Part shown: piece by piece, positions 11,027 through 23,600 of the stretch
How the letters are laid out: each line of letters starts with the position of its first letter
Position numbering within the stretch: position 1 is the first letter of the stretch
Source of the DNA: Pyropia haitanensis
Taxonomy: Eukaryota > Rhodophyta > Bangiophyceae > Bangiales > Bangiaceae
NCBI GenBank assembly: GCA_008729055.1
Contig: SDUX01000006.1
Location: forward strand, 2,406,842 to 2,470,841
Direction of reading: 5' to 3'
Length of the DNA stretch: 64,000 nt
Notes under the pieces: generated by a model
The model's input: only the letters and a program-made list of their open reading frames with translations
Database searches by the model: none
What the model was told of the DNA's origin: nothing
Made by a program: the position numbers and the translations under genes

Positions 11027-11993
11027 GGGGGGGTCGAAGGCGGCCGCAATGGGGGCGGGAAGAGGGGGGGGGGGGGGGGGTTGGACGTGGGATGCGCGCC
11101 CTCGACCCGCGCCCCTCGGGGGCGATCGGTCTTGTCGTGGATCCTGCTGTTGGCATCACTGCGCAGGGGGACCGGCTGCAGGCCCACCGGGTGCGGGGTC
11201 GGGGGCCGGCTCTAGGACAAACCCGGCCAGGAACAGGCGGTGGCCTTGATGCCCTCGAAAAGGGAAGGTTGCCCGAACCTCTGCCGAGGAGTGTTCCACG
11301 GCGGGGCGGTCCCACACGGCGGAGCGCTGCAAGGGCACCGCCCCCCCTCCGCTTCACTCCGACCTGCGCTTCCTTCCATAACGTGCCACGCAATGATCTC
11401 CCCGCGGCACACCCCGTGCGCATTCCGCGGGCCACCAGCCGACCCATTGTGGCCATAGCACCCGCGGTGGGCCCCACAAAAAAAATATCTTCTGGCTGGG
11501 GATGGGTTGTCAACAGACCTCAGGTTGCCTACCCAACCGCTGTCCGCGTCACGGCCCCGTTCCCGACGGCGCGCACCCAAAGATCTTTCCACGGCGGCAC
11601 ACTGGTTGGCCGCACGGTCGTCGCTGGGCAGGGGTCATGGAACCACGGCGCCACCCCCCCCCCGCCCCCGCGGGCTCTGATATCCGGCCTGCCGCACGCA
11701 GTCGACAGGACACTAGCACCTCGCCGGAGCTGCAGCTGCCACCAGAGAGGGTGATGCTGCGCGCCATCGCTGTGACGCGGTGGTCGCTGCGCGCTATCGG
11801 TGCGACGGCCCGCACGCAGCCGTCGGGCTATCGGTGTGAGCCCTTGCCATCACCCCCCTTGCTGTCATTGCCTCAGGCCACTTTTGTACACCTTCCGCAC
11901 CCTCCCCCGCCTTGCCATCTCCCCTCCCTCTCTCTCCTTGTCTCCTCGCCACCCCCCCTGCCGACCCAACACCAGGCGAACAACCCCGCCACC
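11027..11993. other. 5' flank of the RGG-protein gene, no gene seen
   Basis: About 970 bp with a 10-nt G run near 11067 and otherwise unremarkable sequence. The last 100 bp (11890-11985) are pyrimidine-rich (CTCCCCTCCCTCTCTCTCC), which suits a 5' leader for the gene starting at 11994. Confidence 0.4.
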
Positions 11994-13781
11994 ATGGACA
12001 TGCCCGTCATACCCGAGCTAGCCGCCGCAACCGCCGTTGCGCCACCCCGCGGCGGAGGCCACCACCCCGGCACCGCCGATGCCGCCGCCGCCGCGGCAGC
12101 GGCGGCGGCGACCGCCGCCGCGGCGACCGCCGCGGCGTCCGCAGCCGCCCTCTCCACGCCCCTGCCGGCCGACGCGGACGGCGATGACGACCTGTGGGAG
12201 ACGTTTATGGCTGCCGCGGCGGACCAGCCGGGTGCGCCGGGGGGTGCGCCGCATGGGGGGGGCGCCGACGGTGGCGGCAGCGGCGGCAGTAGCGCCAACC
12301 CCGCCCTCCGTGCCCAATCTGCCGCGCCCGTCGCTGAACACGCCGTCGCCGCCGCCACTGCCGCAGCGGCGGGTTTCCCCCCCGTCACGGTACCCACTGC
12401 AACACGGGTAGGCACGACGGCGGCTGCCGACTGGGGGGGAGTGACGCCCGCGGCACCATCCGTTATCACGCCCGTCGGCATCCGTCTCCTGCCACCCACG
12501 GGCAGCGCCGCCCCCCCCACCACCGGGGGCCCCGTGCGCACACTACCACCGCCGCTGCGACGGCCATCCGCACACGCCGCGTCCGCCGGTGGCGGCCGAC
12601 CCACGCTGGCCGGCGGCCTGTCGGTGCCCGCAGCGTCCATGACCGTGACAGCGGCGGCGACGGCGACAGCGCCATCCGCTTTGGCATTGGAAACGACGGC
12701 GGCTGCGTCGACGGCGGCTCCGGCAGCGGCAGCGGCGGCGGCAGCTCCAAGAGCGGAGGCGCCCTCCGGCCACTCGACTTGCCCGCCAAGGAGCGGCGCT
12801 TTCAGCCCCCCTCTGCCCGCCGCTATAGTCGAGCGGGCGGTCGCGCTCGCCGCGGCGGCAGGCCTCCGCCGCATGTTCCCCCCCGTCGCCGCGGGCGCCG
12901 CCTCGTCGCTCGCCACTCCTGTCGGCAGCACCGCTGCCGTGGTCGCAGGAGAGCCGCTCCCTCAGCCCTTGGCCATGGCGGTGCCACTCGCCCCGCCGCC
13001 CGCCGCCGCTGCCGCCGCTGCCGCCGCGGCTGCTGTCGCGGACGGCCGCGGCCGGCCACGGCCACGCCTGCCACCGCCGCCGTCGCCCCTGCCGCCGCGG
13101 CGGTCCCGGTCGGCGCCGCTGTTGCTGCCGCCGCCGCCGTCGCCGACAGCGGCAGGCTGGCCGCAGCCGCCCCCACCGCCGCCGCCGCCGCCGCCGCCGC
13201 CGCGCACGACGCCGCCGGTGCTATTGCCCCCGCCGCACTGGTCGACCGCCCCCCGGCTGGCGGCGGCGGCGGCGGCGGCGGCGGCGCCCGTCGCGGCGGC
13301 GCTGCCGCCGCCACCGCCGCCGCCGCCGCAGCGGCTGCCGCTGGGCACCCCCCCCACCCCCGCGGCCGCCGCGGCGGGCGCGCTCGCCCCTCTGCCCGCG
13401 CGGGCGGCGGTGGCGGCGGGCGGCGGCGCGGCGGCGCGCCGCGGCGCAGGGCCAGACGCGGGCGGCATGCCGCCACCCTACCCGCGCGGCACGCCGGCGG
13501 CGCGGGCGGCTGCCGCGGGGGGGCCGCGGTCGCGCCGGTGGGGGTTGCCGGTGGGGCGGGCGGGGGTGGGGGGGGCGGATGACGGCGGGGGCGCAGGTGG
13601 CGGTGGTGGTGGTGGCAGCAAGGGGGGTGGCAGCGAGGGGGGTGGGGGTGGCGGCCGCGGTCGCGGCCGTGGCGAGGGGGGGCGTGGGGCGGGCGGGGGG
13701 CGCCCGCCGCCGGGCGTACGGTCGGGGGTTGCCAAGCCACCGGCGCGGCGGCCGGGCCTCGCCGCCACGTACGCAGCGTGA
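11994..13781 (+). CDS. Unassigned disordered Ala/Pro-rich protein with C-terminal RGG region
   Basis: The frame of 595 codons starts at an ideal context, GCCACCATGG, and ends with TGA at 13779-13781. The N-terminus (MDMPVIPELAAATAV) is followed by polyalanine and one acidic-aromatic patch, GDDDLWETFMAAAADQ. The long middle is Pro/Ala/Ser-rich. The C-terminal 80 residues are Gly-rich with GRGRGRGEGGRG, ending PARRPGLAATYAA. RGG regions often bind RNA, but no folded domain is recognisable. Minus-strand frames overlap much of it. The plus strand is preferred because of its start context and the pyrimidine-rich leader. It converges on REV3. Confidence 0.45.
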   Translation: MDMPVIPELAAATAVAPPRGGGHHPGTADAAAAAAAAAATAAAATAAASAAALSTPLPADADGDDDLWETFMAAAADQPGAPGGAPHGGGADGGGSGGSSANPALRAQSAAPVAEHAVAAATAAAAGFPPVTVPTATRVGTTAAADWGGVTPAAPSVITPVGIRLLPPTGSAAPPTTGGPVRTLPPPLRRPSAHAASAGGGRPTLAGGLSVPAASMTVTAAATATAPSALALETTAAASTAAPAAAAAAAAPRAEAPSGHSTCPPRSGAFSPPLPAAIVERAVALAAAAGLRRMFPPVAAGAASSLATPVGSTAAVVAGEPLPQPLAMAVPLAPPPAAAAAAAAAAAVADGRGRPRPRLPPPPSPLPPRRSRSAPLLLPPPPSPTAAGWPQPPPPPPPPPPPPRTTPPVLLPPPHWSTAPRLAAAAAAAAAPVAAALPPPPPPPPQRLPLGTPPTPAAAAAGALAPLPARAAVAAGGGAAARRGAGPDAGGMPPPYPRGTPAARAAAAGGPRSRRWGLPVGRAGVGGADDGGGAGGGGGGGSKGGGSEGGGGGGRGRGRGEGGRGAGGGRPPPGVRSGVAKPPARRPGLAATYAA

Positions 13782-14321
13782 GGGTGTCCGCGGGGGTAAA
13801 CGGGGGTGAGGGAACGGAAGGGGGGTGGACAAGCGAGGGGAAGATGGGGGGGGGGATGGGTGAGGCGTTGATCGGGATGGGATTGGTGGGGTGGGCGGGC
13901 GGGCGGCGGGCGGGCGGAAGATGGCGACGAGCGATTCCCTGTGCTTAAACCCTTTGTTGTTGCATAACCCGCTGGTCCTGGCTGGCCCTGTGCTGGACAC
14001 GGGTGCGGGAGCGCGCGGCGCGGGTGGGGACCGACGAGGCACAGCAGCGCGCACGCGGGGGGAGCCCCCCTTCCGCGATGGTAAGCCTCCGCCTATGCCT
14101 CGCGCCGTGGCCCGCCCCGCGCACGCTGACCGCCACGCGACGCACAGCCCCAAGGCGGCACGACGAGGCGCGGCGGCCCATCATTACAAGGGCGCGCAGC
14201 GGCCACGCCCAGCGTACAGATGCACAGCGGTCCCCCAGCGTCGTCCTCTGCTGGCTCGCTCTCCTCCTCTCGCCAGGGAACCCGCCCCCCCCCCTCACGG
14301 CGGCGGCGGCCGCCGCCGCCC
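13782..14321. other. Convergent intergenic, 3' flanks
   Basis: About 540 bp between two gene ends. A less GC-rich patch (13930-13990) is the only deviation. No gene is supported. Confidence 0.5.
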
Positions 14322-17300
14322 TCACTCGGGCGGCAGCGGCGGCCACGCGCGGGCGGCGGCCCAAAGGCGCGCCTTTTCCAGCGCCACCCCACACTCGACA
14401 TTGACGCACGCCGCCGCGTCGGTGGCCATGCCGCCGCCAGCCGCCGCCGCCGCCGCCGCCGTGGTCGCCGCAGCCGCCGCGGCCGCCGTGAACGAGGCGG
14501 CCGTGGCTGCCGCGGCGCCCCCCGCTGCCCCCCCCTCAACCACAGACGGCGGCGGCAGCAGCAGCCGCGGCGTCGTGCACGCCGATGGCCCGGCGAGGCC
14601 GCCGACGCACTGCCCACACACCGCCACCGCGGCGGCCAGGTCGTGCGCCGCCGCCGCCGAGCGGGCGGCGAGCACCGCCGCCGCCGCCGCGGCGCCGCCG
14701 TCGCCGGCCGTGCACCGGTCGCACACGCCGGGGAGGGGCGGCGCGGCGCCGCCGCCGCCGCGCCGGCGCTTGGTCCCACCGCCGCCGAGGCCGCCGCCGC
14801 CGCCGCCGCGGCGCCGCCGCGGGCGCACCTGCCCACACAGGCGGCAGCGGTCGCTCAAGAAATAGTGGTAGAGCGTCGTCTCGCCAGGCCGCAGCGCCGC
14901 GGCGGGCGCCGTCACCGCCCCCACCGCCGCCCCCCCCCCGGGCACTGCGGCCGCGGCAACGGAGCCGGCGGTGGCGGCGGCACCCGCCACGGCGGCCGCT
15001 CCCACCAGCGGCGGGTAGTAGGGCCTTGGCAGCTCCGCGTACCAGGCCGCGACGCGAACGCCGAGCAGCCCAAACACCCGCTCCAGCGCGGGCACGCACT
15101 GCTTGAGCAGGTAGTAGGTCGCGTTGAGGCGGGCCGTCCCAGCGGCGGCGCCCACGAGCAGCGCCTCGGGCGACGCGACCGCGTCGCGGAGCGCCGCGCC
15201 CGGCGCGGCGTGCACCACCACAAACGGCACGCGCTCGCCGTGGCGGGGCGCCGCCCGCGGGTCCACCGCGGCCGCCCGCGCCGCGACCGCCGCCGCTGGC
15301 GGCACCGACGCGGCGGAGCGGTAGCCGCCCGGGCGGACCTCGCGCCGAAAGATGTAGGCGGTGAGTGGCAGGCGGCCCGCGAGCACCCGCCGCCACACCC
15401 GCTGCACGCCCGCCTTGACCGCCGACACGTCGCGGGTGGCAAAGAGCGTGCGGAGGGCGCCGCCGAGGACGTCCACGACGAGGCCGCAGCTGTCCCGGCG
15501 GACAGTCTCGATGCCCTTGGCGTCAAAGACCGGCACCGCCTGCGACGGGGACTCGTACGCCATGCCCGCGTAGCGCTTCTTGGTCAGCAGCACCGCCGGC
15601 TGGTACACCTTTTCCATCTGCAGCAGAACGGGGGAGGGGAAGAGGCTGCGGCTGTGCGCGGCGATCGCGGCGCCGACCGCAAACGCCTCGGCGCGCGACG
15701 CGCCGGGCAGGCGCACAAACAGTGAGTCCGTGTCCCCATACACGACCGACGCGCCGTGGGAAGGCCCCCACCGCTCCTCCACCGCCGCGGCGACCGCCTC
15801 GAGCGCCGCCCGCCCGGACTGCACGATCGCGTCGGCGAGGCCGACGCACGGCATGCGGCCACTAAACGAGGCGGCGGCGTAGCCGTACGTGACGTTGGCA
15901 ATCATCTTGAGGCCAAACTGCCGCGCGTTGAGCAGCCGCAGCAGCGACGCCGCCGCCGCGGCCGCCGCGGCCGCCTCGTCGCCGCCGCCGCCGCCGCCGC
16001 CACTGTCGCCACCACCGCCGCCGACGTCGCCATCGCCGTTGGGCCCAGCCGAGGCCGCCGCGGCCGCGGCGGCCGCCGCCGCGTCGGCCGCCACCCCCTT
16101 CATCGCCGCCTTGACCATGACGCGCGTGTCGAGGATCTCCGCGAGCATCTGCGGCAGCACGCCTCGCCGCACGGCGGCCGTGACAAACGCGTCGCCGTTG
16201 GGTGCCACGTACACCCCACGCGGAGGGGGGGGGGGCAGGGGGCTCATCGGGGCGGAAGCCCCCGTGCCGCCCCCCGCTACGTCCCCCCCGCCGCTGCCGC
16301 TGGCCGTCGCGTCGCCCGTGCCGCCGCTAGGACCCGTCGACGCGCCGCCACCACCGCCGCCACCGCCACCGCCACCGCCGCCACCGCCGCCGCCACCGCC
16401 GCCGCCGTCGGCGCCACCAGTCCGCGGAGGCGGCGGCGGCGGCGGCGGCATCGCCGCGCCCCCCCCCCCACCAGCCCCCGACGCCGCGGCAATCGCGTCG
16501 AGCGGCGGCGGCACATAGTCTGTAACGACACCCAGCTGCCGCGGGGCGGCCCACCCTCCCCCGCCCCCCCCTCCCCGGACGCTCCCCAGCGCCGTCGAGT
16601 AGCACAGGTTGTGCGCGATGATCATGGACGGATAGAGGGAGCGAAAGTCGAGGACGACCACCGGGTCCACAACGACGCCGCTGGCGGGCTCCATCACCAG
16701 CGGCACCGCCTCGATCGCCGGCTGCGCCGCCACCGCCGCCCGGCTGGGCGACCGCAACACAAACCGCCGCGCGTGCGCGAGGCGCGCCGCCATCGACTCG
16801 ACGCGCAGCTGGCTGCCGCGCGTCAGCACCGCCATAAAGTCCAGGCCGTAGACGCGGGCGAGCTCGCCGGTGCGGGCAAACACGTCCGTCGCGTCGGCGA
16901 GGGCGGCGACGACGCGCGCACGCGTGACGAGCGCGCGGACGGTCCGGTGGCGCGTCGCGGTGGCGGCGTACCAGGCGGTGAGCGTGGCGGGCGTGTGCAC
17001 CGGCAGCCGCAGGCCGAGGAGCTCCGCCGCGACGGCGGGGAGCGAGTAGCTAGGCAGCTTGGCGTCGGCGCGGAGGACTCGCCACAGGTTGACGATATGC
17101 CGGCCAGTGACAGTCACCGCCGCGCCCTTGCGCGCCAGGTACGCCGCCCCCGCGCTCGGCGCGGGCGGAGGCGGCAGGCCGCCGCCGCCCCCACCGGCGG
17201 CGCCCCCCCCCCCCGCCGGCGGGCGGACCATGCCAGGTGGCGCGGCGGGCGGCGGCGGCACCCCCCCCTCCCCCTCGTCGAGGTTGCGGTCAAAGTCCGG

Positions 17301-20300
17301 CATGCGGGAGAGGAGGCGCGCAAACGGGTGCCGCGTCGCGGCCGCCCGCTCCAGCAGGTAGCCCACCGAGCCGAGCGCCGTCTCGTACCCGACGAGCGCG
17401 TCCACGTCGGCGGCGGCGAGCGCGGTCGCGACGGCCGTCAAGAGCGCCGCCTCGTCGGCCACGGGCGTCAGCGTCTCAGCGGTCGCCGCCGCCGCCGCGG
17501 CGGGCGCGTGGCGCGAGCGGAGGAGCGCGGCGGCCATGGCCGCCTCGACCGCCGCGGCTGCTGCCACCGTCGCCGACGCCGACGGCGCCGTGCCGCCGCC
17601 GCCGCCGTCCTCGGCGCCGCCGCCCGCTTCCGGGACGGCCGCGCCGGGTGCAGCGCCCCCCCCCCCGGCCTGCCCGAACGGCGGCAGCACAACCCACACC
17701 AGCAACTGGTCCGCGTAGACACCCGGCGCCGCGGCGGCGCGCGCCACCTCGTCGCGCACCACCACCGCCACAGCGTCGACCGCGTCGTGCGCCGGGTCGG
17801 GCCGCAGCTCCCCCCGCGACGCGGCGTGCACCTCCACGACCGCGACGGTCAGGCCCTGGTGCGCGTGCAGCGGCGACGCGACCGCCGCGCGGGGTGGGAC
17901 CGCGGGGGGGGGGGGGGAGCGCGCCCGGTCGACCCGCTCGCCGCCGCCGCGCTGGGCGGGGGGGGGGGGGGCGTGCCGCCGCCGCGGCGGTCGCCGCCGA
18001 CGGCGCCGACGGGAAGAGGCCGACGGCTTCGCTAAACTTTGGCGACGCGGGGCGCACCGGCAGCGGCGGGGGGAGCGGCGGCGGCGACGGCGGCGGCCGC
18101 CGCCCCGCGGGGCGCCCGACGCGGGCGCCGCCACCGGCAGTGGGCGCCGCGGCCGTGCCGGCTGCGGCGGGCGCCACGGTGGGCGGCCCGCCCGGCAGCT
18201 GCACGCGCACCTCCCGCCCCGCCGAGTCAAAGCGCGTGCCAGTGGCGGCCCCCCCACCCCCCCCCCCGCGCCATCCCCACCCGCCGCCGCCGCCGCGGTT
18301 GCCAGCAGCGCCGCCACCGACGGCGGCCGCGCTGCCGGCGCCACCACCCGCACCGTCGGCAGCGGCGCCGCATCGGGCGGCGGGTCCGCCGCCGTCGTCC
18401 ACCGGCGGGCCTGCCGCGGCAGGCCCGCCGCGGTCGCCGCGGCGGGGCGGAACGTCGGCGGCGCAAACAGGCGCGGCGGCGGCACCGCCGCCGCGTCGGC
18501 GGCGACCGAGTAAAAGGGCTCGGTGGGGGGGAGCGGCGGCAAGCCCGCGGCGCGAGCGGATGCGAGCAGAGACGCGACGGTGGGGGGGAGGGCCCGCGGC
18601 CGGACGACCGCCGCCCAGGTGGGCACGTTGGTGGGCGCGGGCCAGGTGCTGGCGGTAGAAGGGGGGGTCCACCGTGACGAGGGGGAGCGCATGGCGTGTA
18701 AGATGGGGGGGGGGGAGGGGGCGTGGGGTGGGGGGCGGGGAGGGAAGGGGAGGGCGCGGCGGACCGCCGTGGGGGGGGGCGCGCCTTGACCGCCGACCGC
18801 TTGCACGGGGCCGCCGCGACGGCGGCGGCGGCGGCGGCGGGGGGGGGGGAGGGGGTGACAAAGGGGGACGAGGTAGCGCACGGGGCGGCAGGAGCCGAGG
18901 CGGCAGCGGGGGGCGGTGTCGGCGTCGGCATGGACGGCGGCGGACGCGGGATGGAGGAGGCGGGCGGCGACGGCCACGACGCGGCCGCCGACGCGGCGGC
19001 GGCCAGCGCAACCAGCTCAGCTGAGGCGGGCGGCGGCGCGGCGCTCGCGGCGGGCACGGCGGCGACACCACCGCCGCCGCCCACCGCCGCGCGGCACGCA
19101 TCGGCCGCTGATGGCACGGGTGGCAGCGGGGAGGGGGGCGGCGGCGAGGAGGGGGGCGCCACCGACGGGCCGGCAGCCGCCGCGGCGGCGGCGGCGGCCT
19201 CGGCCAGCGCCAAGCGCTCGGCTGAGGCGGGGGGTGCGGCGGCCGCGGCGGCCGCCGCCGGCAGGGGCGCTGCGGCTGCCGCCGCCACCGAGGCCGCCGC
19301 GTCGGCGTCTGGTGGCGACGGCGGCGGTGACAACAGCCGCACCGACGCGGAGAGGGAGAGCGACGGCAGCGGCGGGGATGGCGGCAGAGCAGTTGGCCAC
19401 GGGGTAGTGGCCGCCGCCGCCGCCGCCGCCGCTGCTGGCCGCGGCGGCGGCGGCGGCGGCGGCGGCGGCACGGGGCGCACCGCGGCGTCGTCGCCGCCGA
19501 CGCCGCCGTCGCCGACACCGCCGCCAATGGCAGCGCCCGCCGGTGGGCCGCAGACGTTGCCAGCACCCGCCGGGGTGGCCACCGCGGGTGCACCCGGCGC
19601 GGCCGCCACCGCCGGCGACGGGGACGGCGAGAACCACGCCGGCGGGCGCCACGACGGCGGCGGCCACGACGGCGGTGACGCGGACGGGGGGGGCGGCGAC
19701 CGCGGCGGCGACGCGGTCGCCCCCAGACGGCTCCGTCCGCCCCCCCCCCACCCGGCACCTCCGCGCCCGCCGCCACCGTCACCGCCGCAACGGCGGGAAG
19801 GGGCGGCGGTGGGGGCGACGCGGCCAGCTCGGCGACGCTGACATACCGCAACGACGGCGACGTGGCTGTTCCGACGGCCGCCGGCCGCGGCGGCGGCGGA
19901 CGCGACGCCGCCGTCGCCTCCACCATGTCAGGCGCAGCCCCCTCGCGGGCGTCCACGTCCCGGAGCACCGCGGCGGGTGCCGCCGCGGCCGCCGCCACCG
20001 GCGTGGCCAGGAGAGGCCCAACACGCAGAGCAGCCGCCGCCGTCGAGGAGGTGGTGGCAGACGCAGCCGCCGCTGCCGCCGGTGCTGGTCGGGCGGCCGA
20101 CGCGACCGGCGAGGGCAGCCCCGTCGACGGCGGCCCGCTGTCGCTCCCGCGCGTCGGCGACGGCAACGACGAAAGCGGCAGCGATGGCGGAGACGCGGGG
20201 GCCGGCGGCGGCGGCGGCGACAGCTGTGGCGGCGGCGGCAGCGGCGGCGACGACGGGGGCGATACGGGCAGGACGGCCGCCGGCGGGCGCGCCGCCGCGG

Positions 20301-20597
20301 CCGTCACGGCCGCCACCGCCGCCGCCGCCGACGCGGCCGCCACCGCCGCCGCCGCCGCCGCCGCCGGCAACGCCCCCACCGCTGGCGGCCACGCGGGGAC
20401 TGCAGCGGAGCGCCCGCCGCCGCGGCTGTCGCCGCCGTCGACGCCGCGGCTGTCGCTGCCGCCGGCGCCGCCGCCGCGCACGGCGCCGCCCCCGCCGACG
20501 CCCTGCGCAGACCCGTACGGCGACTGCGCGCCGCCGGGCGCCACCGCCGCCGCGGCGGTGCGGCCGCGAGAGTGGTCGCCACGGCGGCGGCGGCGGC

Positions 20598-20630
<33 letters not shown>

Positions 20631-23600
20631 GCGCCAACGGCGGCTCCAATGACAACACTGGCAGCCGCGGCGGCCGCGGCGGCGACGGCGATGGCGGTGG
20701 TGGTGGGGACCTGCCGCCCCCCACCGTCGCCCCCCGCGACGCCGACACGCCCGACGGGGCGGGCGGCGGCGGCACGGGCGGAAAGGGCAGCCGAAACGCG
20801 CGGCCGCCGCCGGCACTGCTGCTGCCGCCGCCGCCGCCGCTGGCGCCACCACCGCCACTGGCGCGCAGGGAGGGAGGCGGAGGCCGCCGCCCGCCGGTGA
20901 GCGCCGCCCCCACCGCCCACCCGACGCGCCGCACGCGCGGCGGTGGTGGCGGCGGTGCCGCCGCCGCCGCCGCCACCGCTGCCGACGCCGCCGCCGCCGC
21001 GGGTGCCGCCACGGGTGCCGCCGCACCGCCGCCGCCGCCGCCACCGCCGCCGCCGCAGCCGCCGCGGGCGGCGGCGGGTGCCCACCGCGCAGCGGTTAAC
21101 GGGACGGGCGCGTAGGCCGGACGCCGCGACCGCGCGGCGGCGGCGGCGGCGCCAGCGCCGGCGCCCGCGGTGGCGGACGTGGCGGGCGGCGGCGACGCGG
21201 CCGCCACGGCCGCCGGTGGGCCGAGTGGAAGCGGCGCGTACGCGCCGGGCCGTCCGCCGCCGCTGACGCTGCCGCCGCCGCCGCCGTCGGGGGGGCGTCG
21301 CCGCTTGCGGCTGTGCCGCCGGGAGGGGCGCTCGCCGCCAGTCGTCGTTGCCGCCGCGGGCGGGCGCTCCGCGGTGGCGGTGGGGGCGCCGGCGGTGGGG
21401 GCGCCGGTGGGGGCAGCGGCGGCGGCGCCGCCGCCGGTGGGGGCGGCGGTAGCGGCGGAGGTAGCCGCACTCGCAGCTGCAACAAGAGCCGTCCGACCAG
21501 AAGCGGACCGTGAAGCCTGCCGAACGGCCGCCCCCGCCGTCGCGCTGGGACCGCCTCCTGCCCCCCGAGCCGTACCCGCACCGCCAACGCCGCCGACACC
21601 GCCGCCGGAGGGGGCACGGCCAACAAGGTCAGCGAGGGGTTCCCGGCGGGGCCGCTTCCCCCCCCCGCCCCGCCGTTGCCAGTCGCCACCCGCTGCCCTG
21701 TGACCGCTCGCGTCGCTGCTGCCGCCGTCGGCGCCGTCCCATTGGGGAATAAACCGTGGCGCCGCAGCGGCGGCGGCCCCACCATCGGGCGTGCCCTCCC
21801 GCGACGACGTCGACCGCGGCGGCGACGACGGTGCGGCCGGTGACCGTGGCGGCGACGCGAATGCGGGCGGCGACGGCGGCGGCGACGGCGGCGGCGACAC
21901 GACCAGCGCAGTGCAGTCGCGGATGGCGTCCCACTCTTGCGTCGCCGCCGCCGCTGCCCGCGCACGCCGCTGCGTGGGCGTCTGCCGGGCCGTGGCGGCG
22001 GCGGCCAGCCCGTCCCCGTCCCCGCCGCCGCCACCACCACCACCACCACCACCACTGCAAACAGAGCTGCCGCCCGACACCGTATCCCCATCACTGCCGC
22101 TGCCGCCGCTGACCCCATCGGCGGCGGCCGCACCCCCCCCCAGCGCCTGCGTCGCGGCGCCCACGATCGTCGCGAGCGCTGGCGTCATCCCAGCACCCCC
22201 CCCCCCCCCGCGTTGGCCGCCATCCACGACAGCAGCTCCGACTCGCCCGTCAGGCTGTCGGGCACGGGCGACGCGCTCGCCGCGGCGCCGCCGTCCCAGC
22301 CGCCGCCGGCTGGGGCCGCCCCCAGCGACGACGCCGGCGGCGGCGGCGACGCGGGGGGGGGCCCCGCCGCGGGCGGCGCCGCGACGAGGTCGGCGAGTGC
22401 GGCGGCGAGGGCGGGCTCGGTGAGGGCCTCGCCGGCCACCACCGAGCGGGGGGGGACGCGACCCGCCGCGGCATCGAGCCGTCACTGTCGGTGCTGTCAG
22501 CGCTGCCGTCGCCGCCGCTGCTACCGCCGCCGCCGCCGCCGCCGTCGCCGCCGCCGCCGCCGTCGCGGGCGGTGGCGCGCGCGCGCGCGCGGGCGGCTGC
22601 AGCGGCCGCCCGCCCCGCCCGTCGCCGCTGGCGCTCCTCCTCCCACAGCAGCCGCAGCGTCGAGACGGCCAGCGGCGGCGGCCGCGCTCGGCGACGCCGC
22701 CGCCACCGCCGCCGTGAGTCGCGCGCCGCGTCAGCCGCTCCCCCGCCGGCGCCGCCGCCGCCGCCAGGGCGCAGCGCGGCGCTCGCAGCGGCCGCGGCGG
22801 CGACCGCGTCGGCGACGCCGTCACCCTCCCCCCCCGTCATCCCCGGCGGGTCCACCGCGTTGAGCACGTCGGGGAGGAACGCGTCGCACTCGAGCGCACA
22901 CGGGCTGCGGCGGGGCAGGAGCGTCGCCCACACCACGTCAGGCCGCGCCGCGACGGTGGCGGTGTCGTACCGCCGGCGGGCGGGGGGGATGGCCGCCCAG
23001 TCGGCGGCCGCCGAGGCTGGCGACGTAGACAGGGGTGCCCCGCCGCTCAGCGGCAGCGTACCTCCGTCGGCCGCGAGCGGCGGTGGCAGGGGCGGCCGGA
23101 ACTTTACGGCCCGCAGGTGGAGGTAGTCCATGCCCGCCAGGCGCGCGTCGATGAGCGCCTGCGTCACGTACCCGAGGTGCGCCTCGTACGGCACGAGCGG
23201 CCCAAACGGGGGGCCCAGCGCGCCCGCCTCGACCACCGCCGCGAGGCGCGCCACCGTCGCCGGCGACGTGGTGACGATGCGGAGGAAGATAGCCTCGGCG
23301 GGGTGGTAGCCGTACATGTCACGCCGCGCGACGGGGTAGACGTCCCACACGTGGCGGCCGCCACCACCGCCGCCGCCACCGCCGCCGCCACCACCACCGC
23401 CGCCGCCACCACCACCACCGCCGCCGCCGCCACCGCCGCCACCACCGTCGTCGCCGCCACCACCGTCGGCGGGAGGGGGCGACGCCGGGGGGTGCCGCCG
23501 CCCCCCGCCACCGCCGCCCCCCCCCCTCCCCGCTCGGCCGCCGCCGCCGCCGCCGCGGCGGCGGCGGCCGCCTCGAGCGCCCCCCGCAGCGCGGCGGCGT

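Noticed and set aside
15756..18658. Plus-strand frames opposite REV3
   Set aside because: They are antisense shadows of a gene whose minus-strand motifs are unmistakable.
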